NCBI GenBank assembly: GCA_963678675.1
Contig: OY783192.1
Location: 12,756,424 to 12,820,423, forward strand
Reading direction: 5' to 3'
From: Xiphydria camelus
Taxonomy: Eukaryota > Arthropoda > Insecta > Hymenoptera > Xiphydriidae
Length of the DNA: 64,000 bases
Every line of letters starts with the position of its first letter. Within the stretch, counting starts at the first letter, position 1. A model generated the notes under the pieces. That model had not been told where the DNA came from. It saw nothing but the letters and a program-made list of their open reading frames with translations, and did not search any database. The translations under genes and the position numbers were made by a program. Positions 20,890 to 32,984 of the stretch are shown one piece after another.

Positions 20890-22001
20890 TTAGAGCAGCT
20901 GCTCGAAGTGGCCACCGTGAAGTGCTTGGCAGTGGGCCATTCTCTCCACAAACGAGCGCTGTACGTTCGCTGGTACCGCTGGAGTGATCATCTGGATCTC
21001 GACTCGAATGCGATGTCTCAGGTCTTCCAAATTTTGAGGCCTGTTTACATAAACGTGGCTTTTAAGATGTCCCCATAAAAAAAAGTCTAAAGGGGTCAAA
21101 TCGGGTGATCGCGCTGGCCATTCGATTTGACCCCTTCGACCTATCCAGCGATTGGGGAACAGCTGATTTAAATAATCTCTCACTAGCAACGCATAGTGCG
21201 GTGATGCCCCGTCTTGCTGGAACCAGATCTGAGGATCAATTCCACCCGGCTGTGGCGCTGGAAATCTTTGAACGAGAGCAGGGACTACCTCATTTTGCAA
21301 TAGTTCAAGATAACGTTGTCCAGTCAGATTACCCTCAATAAAAAACGGCCCTATAATTGTATTTCTTACAATGCCCGCCCAAACATTGACTTTTTCTGGA
21401 TGTTGGGTATGTGCTTCCTCCACCCAGTGAGGATTTTGATCCGACCAATATCGACAGTTGTGTCGATTTACCGTGCCATTCAATGTAAAAGAGGCCTCGT
21501 CAGAAAAAAGGATGTTGCCAGCAAAATTCGTATGTGTGGATTATTACAAAGTTCTTGTATTATTTCGCAAAATTCAATTCGCCGATCGAAGTCGTCCTCT
21601 GACAACTCCTGAACTAATTTTACCTTGTAAGGGTGAAATTTGTTTTTACGGAGAACCTTATGCACTGACGTTTTACTTGTGCGCAGGTCCCTGCCCGTTT
21701 GACGACATGACGACTGAGGGCTATCCTGAACTGCCAGTAAGACGTTCAGCTGATCATCCTCGGACAAAGATGGTCGGCCTGATCTTGGCAAGTCTTTCAC
21801 ATGACCAGAAGCCTCAAATTTTTGCAGTAGCCTGCCTACTGTAGATTTTGATATTAGCCTATCAGGATGCGTTTCATTAAACAATGTGCAAACTTGGTCA
21901 TAGGTTCTTCTTCGATCACCGTAACCGACCATCATTAGAATCTGAATCCGATCAGTCCCGCTGAGAAAATTAGCCATATCGAAAGGTTTGACAAAGTACA
22001 A
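20890..22001 (-). pseudogene. mariner-superfamily transposase, one frameshift
   Basis: The N-terminal part (21480-22001) has paired helix-turn-helix sequence with RILISKSTVGRLL-like and PRSGRPSL segments. The C-terminal part (20890-21530) has all three acidic catalytic motifs: FSDEA, QQDGASPH and WPARSPDLTPLDFF. About 36 residues separate the second and third Asp, more than the 34 of classical mariner. One frameshift near 21530-21545 separates the halves; otherwise the protein of about 360 residues looks nearly complete. The start may be the ATG at 22001 or the internal MANFLSG. The enzyme would cut at the element's CAGTGTGTCC ends. Confidence 0.85.
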
Positions 22002-23689
22002 GACTACCAGAGAGTCTTCAAAAAGACTGATTTACCGAGTTTCAATGAAACTCGAAAAAAAAGCGATAAGCTGAACAAAGCAGAAAGCAAAAAGCGCAAT
22101 AAATACGAGAGAGCAGGTATTAGGCAGTCCAATCTCATTGAGAGTTGAGAAAACAATGCGAGTCAAAACCGCAATAAGGCACTGAATCCTTATGAAATAG
22201 TCCAGTAAAAATCCTTCTGAAATCGATGTTTCAAGCCTCAAAGCTGAAAATTTGGTCAAAGGTACATTTTGGGTAGTTGAAAATAGGGGTGAAGTTTAAA
22301 AAGTTCTATATCCCCGAGGATTTTTGAAAGACAATAAAAACTACCCAAAAAATGGGCTCTACGAAAATAACTCGAAAACTAAGCGAGATATCGAAAAAAG
22401 TGTCAAATAAAAGTTGTAGAGCTTAAAATTCCCTATAAAAAAGGTTCATACAGTTTACCCCCACTCCTCACGGTTTATCCTCTAGAGCCGCGCGAACATT
22501 GGAAGTAGAAAAAAAAATCATGAAACATCGATAATTTAACATTTTTGAATGCTTTTAGTTTTAAATTGCTTAAGAAATTCTCTACTTTTTAAATAAAATT
22601 ATGTTTTTTTTTTCACTCAATTGTTTAAAAACTGCCAAGTAAAATCAACGATATCTCTCGATATATTGAATAATTTTTTCTTCTTTGTGTTCCATAATTT
22701 TGTTAGTTAAATTCCCTGCACATTACACTCCGGTTATTCTTCTGTAATTGTCGTAAGTTTTTAAATAACTTCGTTTGGAGAATTGCTTTACCAACCTTGG
22801 TGCGTCCGGAGAACCACTGGTGGCCTGCTCCTTCCCCCCCATGGTGATGGGACCCGAGCCCGCTACCTTTCTGGGTCTCCTTCTCCTCCGTTTAAACTTT
22901 CCTAACCTCGGCCGCTTCGCACAGCAAAGTATATGTTATGCACCATCATGTAGCTATATTATAAACAAAGTATTGGATTGTTTCGCCCATAAAGAAAGTA
23001 AATAGAAAGTTTTTCAATAATTTTTATTTTGCATACTAAAAATAACACCATCGCCGTTTTTTTATATAGATTCAAGCATGATTAAAATATGACATATAAT
23101 TTTTACGGGATGATCGGTGTGGTAGAACAAGTCGAAATAAATTAATGAAAATGAAACAACTTTGGCTAGAGGAGATGGCTTCTTCCGATCCGTTCTGTAA
23201 TTAACCTTGATTAAGCCTAGATGTTATCCAGAAAAGACATTAACCCATTTGCATCATGCGCCTACCTAGCGTGCCGTACTCAGGTAGGTATCAAGAACGG
23301 CTAATTGACCCCTAACCCCTATCACCGCGGAGAGTTGATTGTACGTGCAGGAAATGAACCAGTAATGCTGATGGGGTATCATCGATACAACCCCATTGCT
23401 CCATAACATTTAAATATTTAAATATATAATATGTTCAATTTTATTACAAAATGCCTTTCTATACTTGTTTTGTTTTATTCTAATGGTGCCATATTCTTGA
23501 CGCCATGAACCCTGATTGACTGGAGGAGGAATGACGCCGGGATAACGCGAAGTGCGGGCTTGCGGAATATTCCGCGTTCGGTGATAGCAGACAGTCGCGG
23601 TTCGCGGAATATTCTCCGCGCTTTGATATACATAAATGAGTTAAACACCCAAACAAAGTGATTGGCTTATAGGTAATTCACATTTCCGA

Positions 23690-24330
23690 GAAAGTGGACA
23701 AATTTGAGTGGACAAGCGGACGTCTACATATCGGTTCTTGCCGTTCATAATCATCGCAGTCTAAATAATGCGCTAATCTAAGCTAATCTCGCCATCGGTC
23801 GCAGTGGCCAGGCGAGTGATATAGGTACACATTTCGGCGAACCTAGGCTGCGAATGCGGTCGTAGTTCCGACCTTTCCCGGAATTATTAATTATCGTAAA
23901 TTCGATCATCGTAATGGGTATTATGGAAGGCGACTCATTACGATTCGTCTAGTAATTACTTTCCGAGAAAGGTGCACAGTTAGGACCTTTCATACACTAG
24001 AACATATAGATATAGCGGACGTCTATATCGGTTCTTATTGTTCATTATCATCGCGATCTAAATAAAGCACTTACGATTAAGATCTTAAGATTAACCCTTA
24101 ACCACCGTAGTGCAGTCTCGGTGACCGCAACGGAACGGTGAAAACGTATATGCACTAGTAACAGTATATGCACTACGGTAGTTAAGGGTTAAAATCCCGG
24201 AATAATTCACCATTGCGACCGATGGCGGGATTAACTCTACATTAGCGCTTTACATAGATCGCGATAATTATAATAATGAACAATAAGAACCGATATAGAC
24301 GTTCGCTTAACGCGCGACGGAACACCTGGC
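23690..24330. repeat. Cluster of ATCGGTTCTT...ATCGCGATCTAAATAA repeats in palindromic arrangement
   Basis: Direct copies at 23720-23775 and 24025-24066 face a reverse copy at 24250-24310, giving a hairpin-like layout around the 94-bp MITE. A GCGGAATATTCCGCG-type double palindrome lies just before (23560-23620). Confidence 0.55.
24095..24188. mobile_element. 94-bp TTAA-flanked MITE
   Basis: The ends CCCTTAACCACCGTAGTGCA and its complement ACTACGGTAGTTAAGGG are bordered by TTAA at 24091-24094 and 24189-24192. It is one of the shortest plausible piggyBac-type MITEs and has no coding sequence. Confidence 0.75.
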
Positions 24331-26182
24331 TTATATCAGGGATAGAAAGTCGCTACCTCCACCGTCTTGCAATTACTGTTACATTTGTATCGACTCACAT
24401 TCTATCGACACATGAGAGTGCGCAAATGCCAAAAGAACGGTCGGTTGTTGTTCCCATATAGCTTAAATTATTTATTATTTTTTTCATTTGCGCGATATCA
24501 AACAAAGCTTATTAAACCTGCGAAAACATTAAGGAAACTATTTCACACAAAGAGCATATTCAATCCACAATAAATTACGAAAGCGATGAAGATTAAAACG
24601 AAGATTCTGTATCAGTTCATAAAATAATACCTTTAATGTGTGATTTAATTTCGATTTATATGTACATATATCACGTGCAGTAAATGGTATTCTCATTAGT
24701 AATAGGTCATTGTAAATAAATACTATTATTTTTGTAAAGTAAAAATTCGAATTAATAGGTGTACAACTTTGCTTCCACCGTTTTCCGCTATCTCTTACGT
24801 TAGAAAAACGGCAAAAGCAAAGTTGTTTCATTTTCATTAATTTATTTCGACTTGTTCTACCACACCAATCATCTCGTAAAAATTATATGTCATAGTTTAA
24901 TCATGCTTGAATCTATATAAAAAAAAACGGCGGTGGTGTTATTTTTAGTATGCAAAATAAAAATTATTGAAAAACTTTCTATTTACTTTCTTTATGGGCG
25001 AAACAATCCAATAAACTTGGTTTATAATATAGCTACATGATGGTGCATAACATATATTTTGCTGTACGAAGCGGCCGAGGTTAGGAAAGTTTAAACGGAG
25101 GAGAACGAGACCCAGAAAGGTAGCGGGCTCGCGTCCCATCACCATGGGGGGGAAGGAGCAGGCCACCAGTGGTTCTCCGGACGCACCAAGGTTGGTAAAG
25201 CAATTTTCCAAACGAATTTATTTAAAAACTTACGACAATTACAGAAGAATAACCGGAGTGTAATGTGCAGGGAATTTAACTAACAAAATTATGGAACACA
25301 AAGAAGAAAAAATCATTCAATATATCGAGAGATATCGTTGATTTTACTTGGCAGCTTTTAAACAATTGAGTGAAAAAAAAACATTATTTTATTTAAAAAG
25401 TAGAGAATTTCTTAAGCAATTTAAAACAAAAAGCATTTAAAAATGTTAAATTTTCGATGTTTCATGATTTTTTTTTCTACTTCCAATGTTCGTGCGGCTC
25501 TAGAGGGTAAACCGTGAGGAGTGGGGGTAAACTGTACAAACCTTTTTTATAGAGAATTTTAAGCTCTACAACTTTTACTTGACACTTTTTTCGATATCTC
25601 ACTTAGTTTTCGAATTATTTTCGTAGAACCCATTTTTTGGGTAGTTTTTATTGTTTTTCATAAATTCTCGGGGATATAGAACTTTTTCAACTTCACCCCT
25701 GTTTTAACTACCCAAAATGGACCTTTGACCAAATTTTCAGCTTTGAGGCTCGAAACATCGATTTCAGAAGGATTTTTACTGGACTAAAAGCCAACGGCGC
25801 ATGCGCGCTCCTCCAAATAAGCAGAGGTGGCCCTCCCCCTTCTTTTACAGCGGTCGCAGCGATTCAAGTTTGCATGAAAACCTACTTCGTCATAATAAAC
25901 CTGCATTTTCTCAAAAATTTTCTTATGTAACCCCCCACACGTGGCACACCGCTGTACTCAGGACAACAGTGGCTACCCAAAAATGCAATAAAAAATAGGT
26001 GTTGCAATTTAAGAAAAAAACAACATCGATCGTGGCGCCTTCATGCGGCAAGTTTTGGAAAAACTACCTAGGCCAAAACATTGCTAGGAAAATAAAAAAG
26101 TTGACGTGTCAGGGCGTTTTTTGAAAAAATATTCCGTTCTCGAAATAACTGCAAGTTGCGGGACTTTACGGACACACTGTAT

Positions 26183-27066
26183 AATAAAAATATGACTTAA
26201 AATTTACTATCATTTTCATAAATTAAGTTATTTAATACGTTTAGTGGTTTTCAAATAATAATTAATTAATTGGGAACTTGCATGTGTCCGATTTTTAAAT
26301 ACTTTTGGTATTTATCTACTCTTTAGACCTTAACAGTAGGTATTTATAAAAAAGAAAATGATCAGTTATCTTGTTTAAATATTTTATGATAATTAATTAA
26401 AGTTTGAAAAAGTTTGAACGCGATTTTTTGACCTGTGAGATCATTACACTAAATTTGTAGTTTGGTGGACGTCAATGGAGGCGCGACAATCAACTTCCAA
26501 TAGAAAACGTGGAGATTTGTCGGTAAAAACGGTCACTTACCGACAGAATTCTACGTGTGGCAGCTGCGTATTTTGATATTCATTACCTCAAAGCTATATG
26601 TTTACGTGGGTTCTATCAGTAGCCAAATATCGCTTTCAAAATGTATAATATCACGGCACAATGTTATCGTTGAAAAGGAAAAATGGTGTCTCAAAAAGTG
26701 TATGACAGAAAGATACAATTACAAGAAAGCGGTTATTGGTGAAAGAGGAATTATTATAGCGGGAAAGGGAAGGAGTGAGGAATATGATGTTCCTATTTTC
26801 TCAACTCATTTCCCTTTCAACGAAAAGAATATAATAAAAATCTAACTTAAAATTTACTACCATTTTCATAAATTAAGTTATTTAATACATTTAGTGGTTT
26901 TCAAATAATAATTAATTATTAGGGAACTTGCCTGTGTCAGATTTTTAAATACTTTTGGTATTTATCTACTCTTTAAACCTTAACAATAGGTATTTGTAAA
27001 AAAGAAAATGATCAGTTATCTTGTTTAAATATTTTGTTACAGTTTGTGTTTAATTAAAGTTTGACA
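26183..27066 (+). repeat. Direct repeat pair, ~240 bp, 648 bp apart
   Basis: Segments 26183-26425 and 26831-27066 are about 90% alike, sharing TAAATACTTTTGGTATTTAT and GAAAATGATCAGTTATCTTG. The spacer (26430-26830) has a short open frame without motifs. LTR features (TG...CA ends, primer site) are not seen, so a tandem or segmental duplication is more likely than a retroelement. Confidence 0.7.
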
Positions 27067-27190
27067 TGTGGCGACCCGTCATGCTTTGGCGGCCTGACGC
27101 CAGATGGCACCGACCCTCTCGGCGCTCGGCTCGCGGCTCCTGGCCCCCGGCTGTCGGCTCTCGGTAGTAAAACGGCGGTAAATTACTATA

Positions 27191-28081
27191 CAGGGTGAGC
27201 CAAATGTATGGAAACGGTGGAATAACTTTCGAGGGAGACATTTTAAAGAAAAATGTTTCAAACAAAACATTTAGGATTTTTCCCTGGCCATCCAATGGTG
27301 ACCTTGAATCTGACCATGAACTCGACCTTGAAGGTCATTCCAAGGTCAAGGTCGCTTTTTTAAATTGGAACCCCTATTTTTATGGCGGATTTGGAAGGAG
27401 CGGAAAATATTACGTCCGAATATGACCTTTGACCTTGACCTTGGATTCAAGGTAAAGGTCAACGATCAAATAGGAAAGTTTTAGTTTTAGGTGGTACGGG
27501 GTTTTTTTTGGGTTGCTGATTACGATTCTGAAGATAGATTTTGAAAATACTTCAATACAAGATGACGGATCCAAGATAGTGGCAAAATTTTGGAATATCC
27601 ACCGATTTATCCAAAATTTTGTGCTCATGTCACCTTGCCTTAAGTCGCCGGTTGCTAACACCATAAAAAATGTAGGTTGCCATTTAAAAAAGATACCTTG
27701 AACTTGGAATGAACCTGGAACCTGGACCTTCAAGGTCGAGGTCAAGGTCAGATTCATGGTTACCATTAGATGGCCAGGGAAAAAACCTAAAACTTTCCTA
27801 TTTGATCGCTGACCTTTACCTTGAATCCAAGGTCAAGGTCGAAGGTCATATTCGGACGTAAAATTTTCCGCTCCTTCCAAATCCGCCATAAAAAATAGGG
27901 GTTCCCATTTTAAAAAGCGACCTTGACCTTGGAATGACCTTCAAGGTCGAGTTCATGGTCAGATTCAACGTCACCATTGGATGGCCAGGGAAAAATCCTA
28001 AATATTTTGTTTGAAACATTTTTCTTCAAAATGTCTCCCTCGAAAGTTATTCCACCGTTTCCATACATTTGGCTCACCCTG
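27191..28081. mobile_element. 891-bp Tc1/mariner-type palindromic element rich in AAGGTCA words
   Basis: Ends CAGGGTGAGCCAAATGTATG and its complement are flanked by TA (27189-27190, 28082-28083). The two halves are inverted copies. Each half carries many AAGGTCA/TGACCTT words, often as TCAAGGTCA. No transposase frame. The TA duplication and CAGGGTG end indicate a mariner-type MITE. Confidence 0.85.
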
Positions 28082-28239
28082 TATAAGAGGATCACAGGGC
28101 GTCTAAGGCAGGAGTCGGCCTAGCCTTACTGTCGAGTCCATAGGCCGATTCCGGGTCGAAATGGCGAACGTAATCTTCGTTCGTTCGCCACAGACAATTT
28201 TTGAACACGATTTTTCGACACGTGACGTTCATGACACTA

Positions 28240-28316
28240 AGGGCCGGTTTTACCAACACGGTATAAACGCGGTATAGCGCTATACCGCGTTTATACCTGT
28301 TGGTAAAACCGGCCCT
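28240..28316. mobile_element. 77-bp palindromic micro-element
   Basis: AGGGCCGGTTTTACCAAC and its complement face each other around GGTATAGCGCTATACC. The whole unit would form one long hairpin. Confidence 0.7.
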
Positions 28317-28357
28317 AAGTATGTTAAATACAAATTACATAACTGCATATTTATTTA

Positions 28358-28500
28358 CCGTATGTCCCATAAGAAGCACAATAAGCGACATTTACCTTCG
28401 GCAGTATTTGCTGACGGTGCACATGTAAAAGAGTCAAGCACCGTCGGCAAATACTGCCGAAGGTAAATGTCGCTTGTTGCGTTTCTTATGGGACATACGG
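28358..28500. mobile_element. 143-bp TA-flanked MITE, CCGTATGTCC ends
   Basis: Ends CCGTATGTCCCATAAGAA and its complement are bordered by TA (28356-28357, 28501-28502). The arms share CGACATTTACCTTCGGCAGT and its complement. The first ten bases match the end signature of the elements at 2335 and 33801. Confidence 0.85.
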
Positions 28501-28903
28501 TATACGTGGGAGGAAGGGGAAAAGGATAGGGGAAACAAAATTCAGAAGGCCTTCTTAGACCTGGTTAGTACCTGTGATAGGATAATAACGGCTTTCCCAG
28601 GTCTACTGTGAAAAGTCCGTGTTAGACCTGCTTTTCATCTGATATTCACCGTAACTATAGGCTATGAAAGGACAAGCAAGGTTTACTTTCTACATTTCCC
28701 TAAGACCTGGTTCATTCCTTTTAGACCTGCAAACGTTCATTCTTAGCAGGGCTTACCAGGTCAAAATATTCGACCCAGGGAGAGCGGTGTAATGAGGCAG
28801 GGTCGAGATCGCTGTATGAGTGAGTCACGTACGGTAGCGCTGGAGTGTGTGGTTTCGTTACGTTTTTTTCGTTGCATATAGAGCGCGCTTTTAGTATCCT
28901 CAG

Positions 28904-29760
28904 CAAAGAAGTTTCACTTCAAAAACTTGATCTGCACCACAGAAAGGCCGAAAAAGCCACAAATATTTTGAAACAGGATGNNNNNNNNNNNNNNNNNNNN
29001 NNNNNNNNNNNNNNNNNNNNNNNNNNNNNNNNNNNNNNNNNNNNNNNNNNNNNNNNNNNNNNNNNNNNNNNNNNNNNNNNNNNNNNNNNNNNNNNNNNNN
29101 NNNNNNNNNNNNNNNNNNNNNNNNNNNNNNNNNNNNNNNNNNNNNNNNNNNNNNNNNNNNNNNNNNNNNNNNNNNNNNNNAAACTTCATCATTTAGAGTG
29201 ATGACTGTTCTGGACAGAACAAAAACAGAGTTGTGATTTTCATGTTACTCTACTTAGTTTCGTTAAAACTATTTGAAACCGTTGAACATAAATTCCTTAT
29301 CTCTGGCCACAGCTTTCTACCTTGCGACAGAGATTTCGCATTGATAGAAAAGAGGAAGAGAGTGTGTAAGGCTTTTGTCCCAGAGCATCTTCACTCGATT
29401 GTAGAGTCTTTCAAGTCACACGAAAAAATTCAAAGTCATTAATATGCTAAAACATCGATTCTTTGATATCCAAGCAGCAGCAGATAATATAATAAATACA
29501 AAGTCTCTCAATGTTTCCAAAGTATCACAAATGAGATATACCGCCGATAAACCGGGTATTGTGTAAACAAAAAAAACTTTTTCCGAGGAGGAACCATGGA
29601 AGTCAACTAAAATTTTAAAAAGGACAAGACTGTAGATGACCTTAGGACTACCGAATTTTGTAAACAGGCTAATGTAAAAAAAATTTCTGAGGAGAAAAAA
29701 CAAAATTTAAGAGATACAATTAATTATTTAGAAGATCCATATAAAGATTTTTATATAAAT
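28904..29760 (+). pseudogene. DUF7869-type transposon protein, C-terminal part, with gap
   Basis: Before the gap the frame reads LDLHHRKAEKATNILKQD. After it come a DDCSGQNKN motif (29200-29225) and FLISGHSFLPCDRDFALIEK (29290-29350). The GQNKN and GHSxxxCDxDxxxIEK pair is the hallmark of the DUF7869 core and also occurs in the copy at 57000-59830. The frame decays after about 29440 (stops near 29441 and 29555). It is read as the continuation of 16536-16902 on the same strand. Conserved Asp, His and Asp could be catalytic; that is inference. Confidence 0.65.
28981..29180. other. Assembly gap (200 N)
   Basis: A run of 200 N inside the DUF7869 reading frame; true length unknown. Confidence 0.99.
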
Positions 29761-30424
29761 TTATGTTCTTAATGTTATTGAATAGTACTATACTACGAAT
29801 CATATAATGTACTGTCTTATTTTTGTGGATAGAATGTACGGCACTTAGCCCATTTAAAGGGAAACTCCCACTGGACTTACCATGTTCTAGAAATAGGTCA
29901 TTTACATCAATTATAACTTTTAAATGGTAATATTATAATCTGTTGTAAGTATTCCGTTACTATATTAGTGTATTGTAGTGTACTTTAAAAAATTATAATA
30001 TACAAAAGCTACTGTTTTTATTAATGTAGGAAGTTTTTTCATTATAACTCCTCTTGTTCCTTTTGGCACTTCCCGAGTCGAAATTTAAATTCTAATTTGA
30101 ACCTCTGGATCCTCACTGAGGATCTCGAGGCTGAAAGTTGGTTTTCAAGATCCGGATGTCTGTGCAATGAAAACCTAATTTGAACCTAAACTGCGTGAAT
30201 ATTTCCACTCTTCGCAAGTTTAGGTCCAAATGAGGTTTTCATAATTCTCATTTGGACCTCATGGACCTCACCTCGAGCTGTGACGAAAAAAAATGGTGTC
30301 GCCATCAGTCGGTATACGTCCATAGGCCTATCCAGTCGGTATACGTCCATAGGCCTATCAGTCGGTATACGTCTATAGGCCTGTCAACCCGCCCGCGTCG
30401 GCTAGTAACGGTTTTTTTTTCAGA

Positions 30425-30504
30425 CCCTACCTGGACTCGAACCTGCGATCCTCGAAACTGGGAATGTTTGCTTTCACACTCTACCAATTGAGCCATCGAC
30501 TGTT
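30425..30504 (-). pseudogene. tRNA-like sequence (pseudo-tRNA or SINE head)
   Basis: On the minus strand there is an A box TGGCTCAATTGG (30484-30495) and a perfect B box GGTTCGAGTCC (30433-30443), 40 bp apart. The acceptor and anticodon stems do not pair, so it is not a working tRNA. It can still bind TFIIIC in principle. Confidence 0.6.
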
Positions 30505-31765
30505 CAAGTGGGGTCGGTTGACTTTAGTTATATATAGAAACTGCACATGACAGTGACTGCTCTCGAAGGTTCTTTTCATTAAATTTTATAAAATAATTTA
30601 ATACTTTCTTTTTCAAAACAGTAGCGATTATGATAATTAATCATTATTTATGGAATAATTCGGTACAATCTGCACTGTTTGAAACATCATTATTATATGA
30701 TTTTGTTACTTTTTAATTTAAACATTTTATGAAGACAGTGCATTCACGATAAATTTACGAAGTATTTAGTCCAGTAAAATTTCCGTTTAAATCGAAAATT
30801 GAGACATACGGGCGAAAACTTGGGAAAAGGTGTGTTTTGATGTTATTAATCGAGGGAACATATTAAAAGAAAAATCACCAACCGGGTACGGCTGTAAAAA
30901 ATTATTTATTGTTGAAAAAATCGATTCTTCGCTAATATTTTGAAAACTACGTGACATATTGAAAAATAGTTAAGACAAAAGTTGTAGATAATAAAATTAT
31001 CTACAAAAAAGCTATTACACTTTTTATCCTATCTTCAACGCCTAAGAAGCTAGGACCTCCAGATGAGTTGAAATGTTCAAATATTCATAACAAATCCAAA
31101 AATTAAGATTTTTGCAATTTTCTTTTTTGTAACCCGTTTAGAAAAATCTCATCATTCTTCCTAACGAAACCAAATTTTGATTTTCATTGTTGTTTACACA
31201 TGATTGATTTTTAAAGTTTTAAATGCTTGAATTTACATAGAAATTTGCAATTAAAAAATTTTTAATTATACCATCGTTTATTTTGGATTATTTCTGAAGA
31301 AAAAGATAAATAGCAATTCAACGTATCTTGCCTGGTTTGCAAGATATGCTAAATTGAAAAGGAAGGAGATTTATGCGATGATCACCACTGACTACGCAAA
31401 CTGTGGCAAACATATATAGTATCGCACCGCTCTCACTCACGTCGCCCTGACGTTTGTGTGCGCGCGCTGCTGCAGTTGGCTGCGAGTGTCAGTGAGACTG
31501 AGGGATGCTCTCGGCCTTCCGGACCTTGCAGGGGTTTCGTAGCATCCCGACCATTAATACTTCGCCAACCTAGTAGCCCAGGCAGTATGCAGTATCTTAT
31601 TTCCATTAGCGTATTTCCAGCGCCTCCTAGGTAAACGGTTCTACTTTTGGTTGATCAACGAAATTGATTCAATTTCATTGAACAGTGCTTTGAGAAACAA
31701 ATTTTTGAAAATCGTGTCGCGCGCGCGTTCCAAGTGTCTGGAATTGGCGTACATTACATCACCAA

Positions 31766-31830
31766 TGCTTCGATAGCGCAACGGTCAAGTTGCCGGTCTG
31801 GGAGTCTCGATGTCGTGGGTTCAAATCTTG
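31766..31830 (+). pseudogene. tRNA-like sequence in the left arm of the 5.9 kb element
   Basis: An A-box-like TAGCGCAACGG (31774-31784) is followed by the B box GGTTCAAATC (31818-31827). The mirror copy is in the right arm near 35634-35700. Stems are too diverged for a functional tRNA. Confidence 0.5.
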
Positions 31831-32984
31831 TTGTTTTTTTCTTTTTTTCTTTATTAACTCTTTTTTTCATTTCATTGCAATCACTTCTTGTTATTAAAAA
31901 GTGGTTTACATTACCGAATAAAATAATAGTTTCAATGTTTTTCATAGTTTTACATTATTTTCTTCCTTATTGAGGTGAACCAATATTACATATTTGTAAG
32001 AACAGTTGGAAACATCGTGGCATTTTTTTACTCTTACATTTCGTCATTGGAATTTTTGGCTGCCGAAGATTTTGTGCATAATTTTGGATGATAATTGTCG
32101 AAAAAACATTTGAAGCACACTGTATTTTGACACCATGGGCATTTATTTTGACGAATGGGACTTTGCGTCACGCACATTTACACTTTAAAAGCGTTATGGA
32201 AAAGCAAATTTCATTGTTTCATTCAGTGTTTCAAATGTTTTTTGCCAAAAATTCCCATAAAGAAATGTAAGAGCAAAAAAAATGCCAAATTTCGTAGGGG
32301 TTTCGTAGCATCGCGACCATGAATACCTCGCCAACCTATTAGCCGAGGCAGTATGCATTATCTTATTTCCATTAATTTCTTACCAGCGCGTCCTAGGTAA
32401 AAGGTAAGCAGGTATTATGAAAATTGTAGAGGATACAAGTTTTGTTTAAAACATTTTTTTTCTGAAACAAATAATTGCAGGGTTGCGCTTCAGTAAACTG
32501 GAGCGCTTTTCTTACAATTGCATTCACGTACCCTTTTCACTCTCAACGTTGCTAATTACTGATTCATTAACAGAAGTTATGTGTTTTTACCTGAAGCATA
32601 GAGAAATCAACAATTCGACAGCGTTAAATGTAGGAATATTATATTTATGGTAATTAGGAACAGAACAAGAAAAGAAATTTTACATTCGGAAACAAACCAC
32701 CAATGTCATTGGTAGTATAACCAGCCTGTTTTCTTATGGAAATATTTTAGATGAAGAATAAAAAATTATTTTGACCTTTCCAATCGAAGTGGATCGCCTC
32801 CTAGGTAAAACTAGGTTCCGTAGGTTCTACTTTTGGATGATCAACGAAATTGATTCAATTGCATTGAACAGTGCTTCCCCGTGAGGATAAACGTTCGCGT
32901 TGACTTGTGCATTCAATTCTATGTTCAGTTGCATAGATTCAATGTTGTTGATCAATGAATTTGACTAATGAGATTGACTAATTG

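Larger units (their letters stand above)
22199..25785. mobile_element. 3.6 kb element with ~966-bp inverted repeats, AGTCCAGTAAAA ends
   Basis: Arms 22199-23164 and 24818-25785 are near-identical complements over their whole length, including GTGCGTCCGGAGAACCACTG and its complement. Both termini read AGTCCAGTAAAAATCC. The interior (23165-24817) is non-coding and holds the dispersed ATCGCGATCTAAA repeats and a 94-bp MITE. It is inserted in the mariner-like element. No transposase is visible, so it is non-autonomous. Target duplication is unclear. Confidence 0.8.
20513..26179 (-). mobile_element. IS630-Tc1-mariner element with ~340-bp inverted repeats, interrupted
   Basis: Ends CAGTGTGTCCGTAAAGTCC and GGACTTTACGGACACACTG are each flanked by TA (20511-20512, 26180-26181). 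Arms extend to about 20855 and begin again near 25837. The transposase lies at 20890-22001 on the minus strand. A 3.6 kb AGTCCAG-ended element (22199-25785) is inserted behind the transposase start. Confidence 0.85.

Noticed and set aside
26183..27066. Pair of ~240-bp direct repeats as LTRs of a small retroelement
   Set aside because: No TG...CA ends, primer-binding site, polypurine tract or coding sequence between them.
30425..30504. Candidate functional tRNA gene on the minus strand
   Set aside because: A and B boxes are good, but the acceptor and anticodon stems do not pair; treated as a tRNA-derived remnant.
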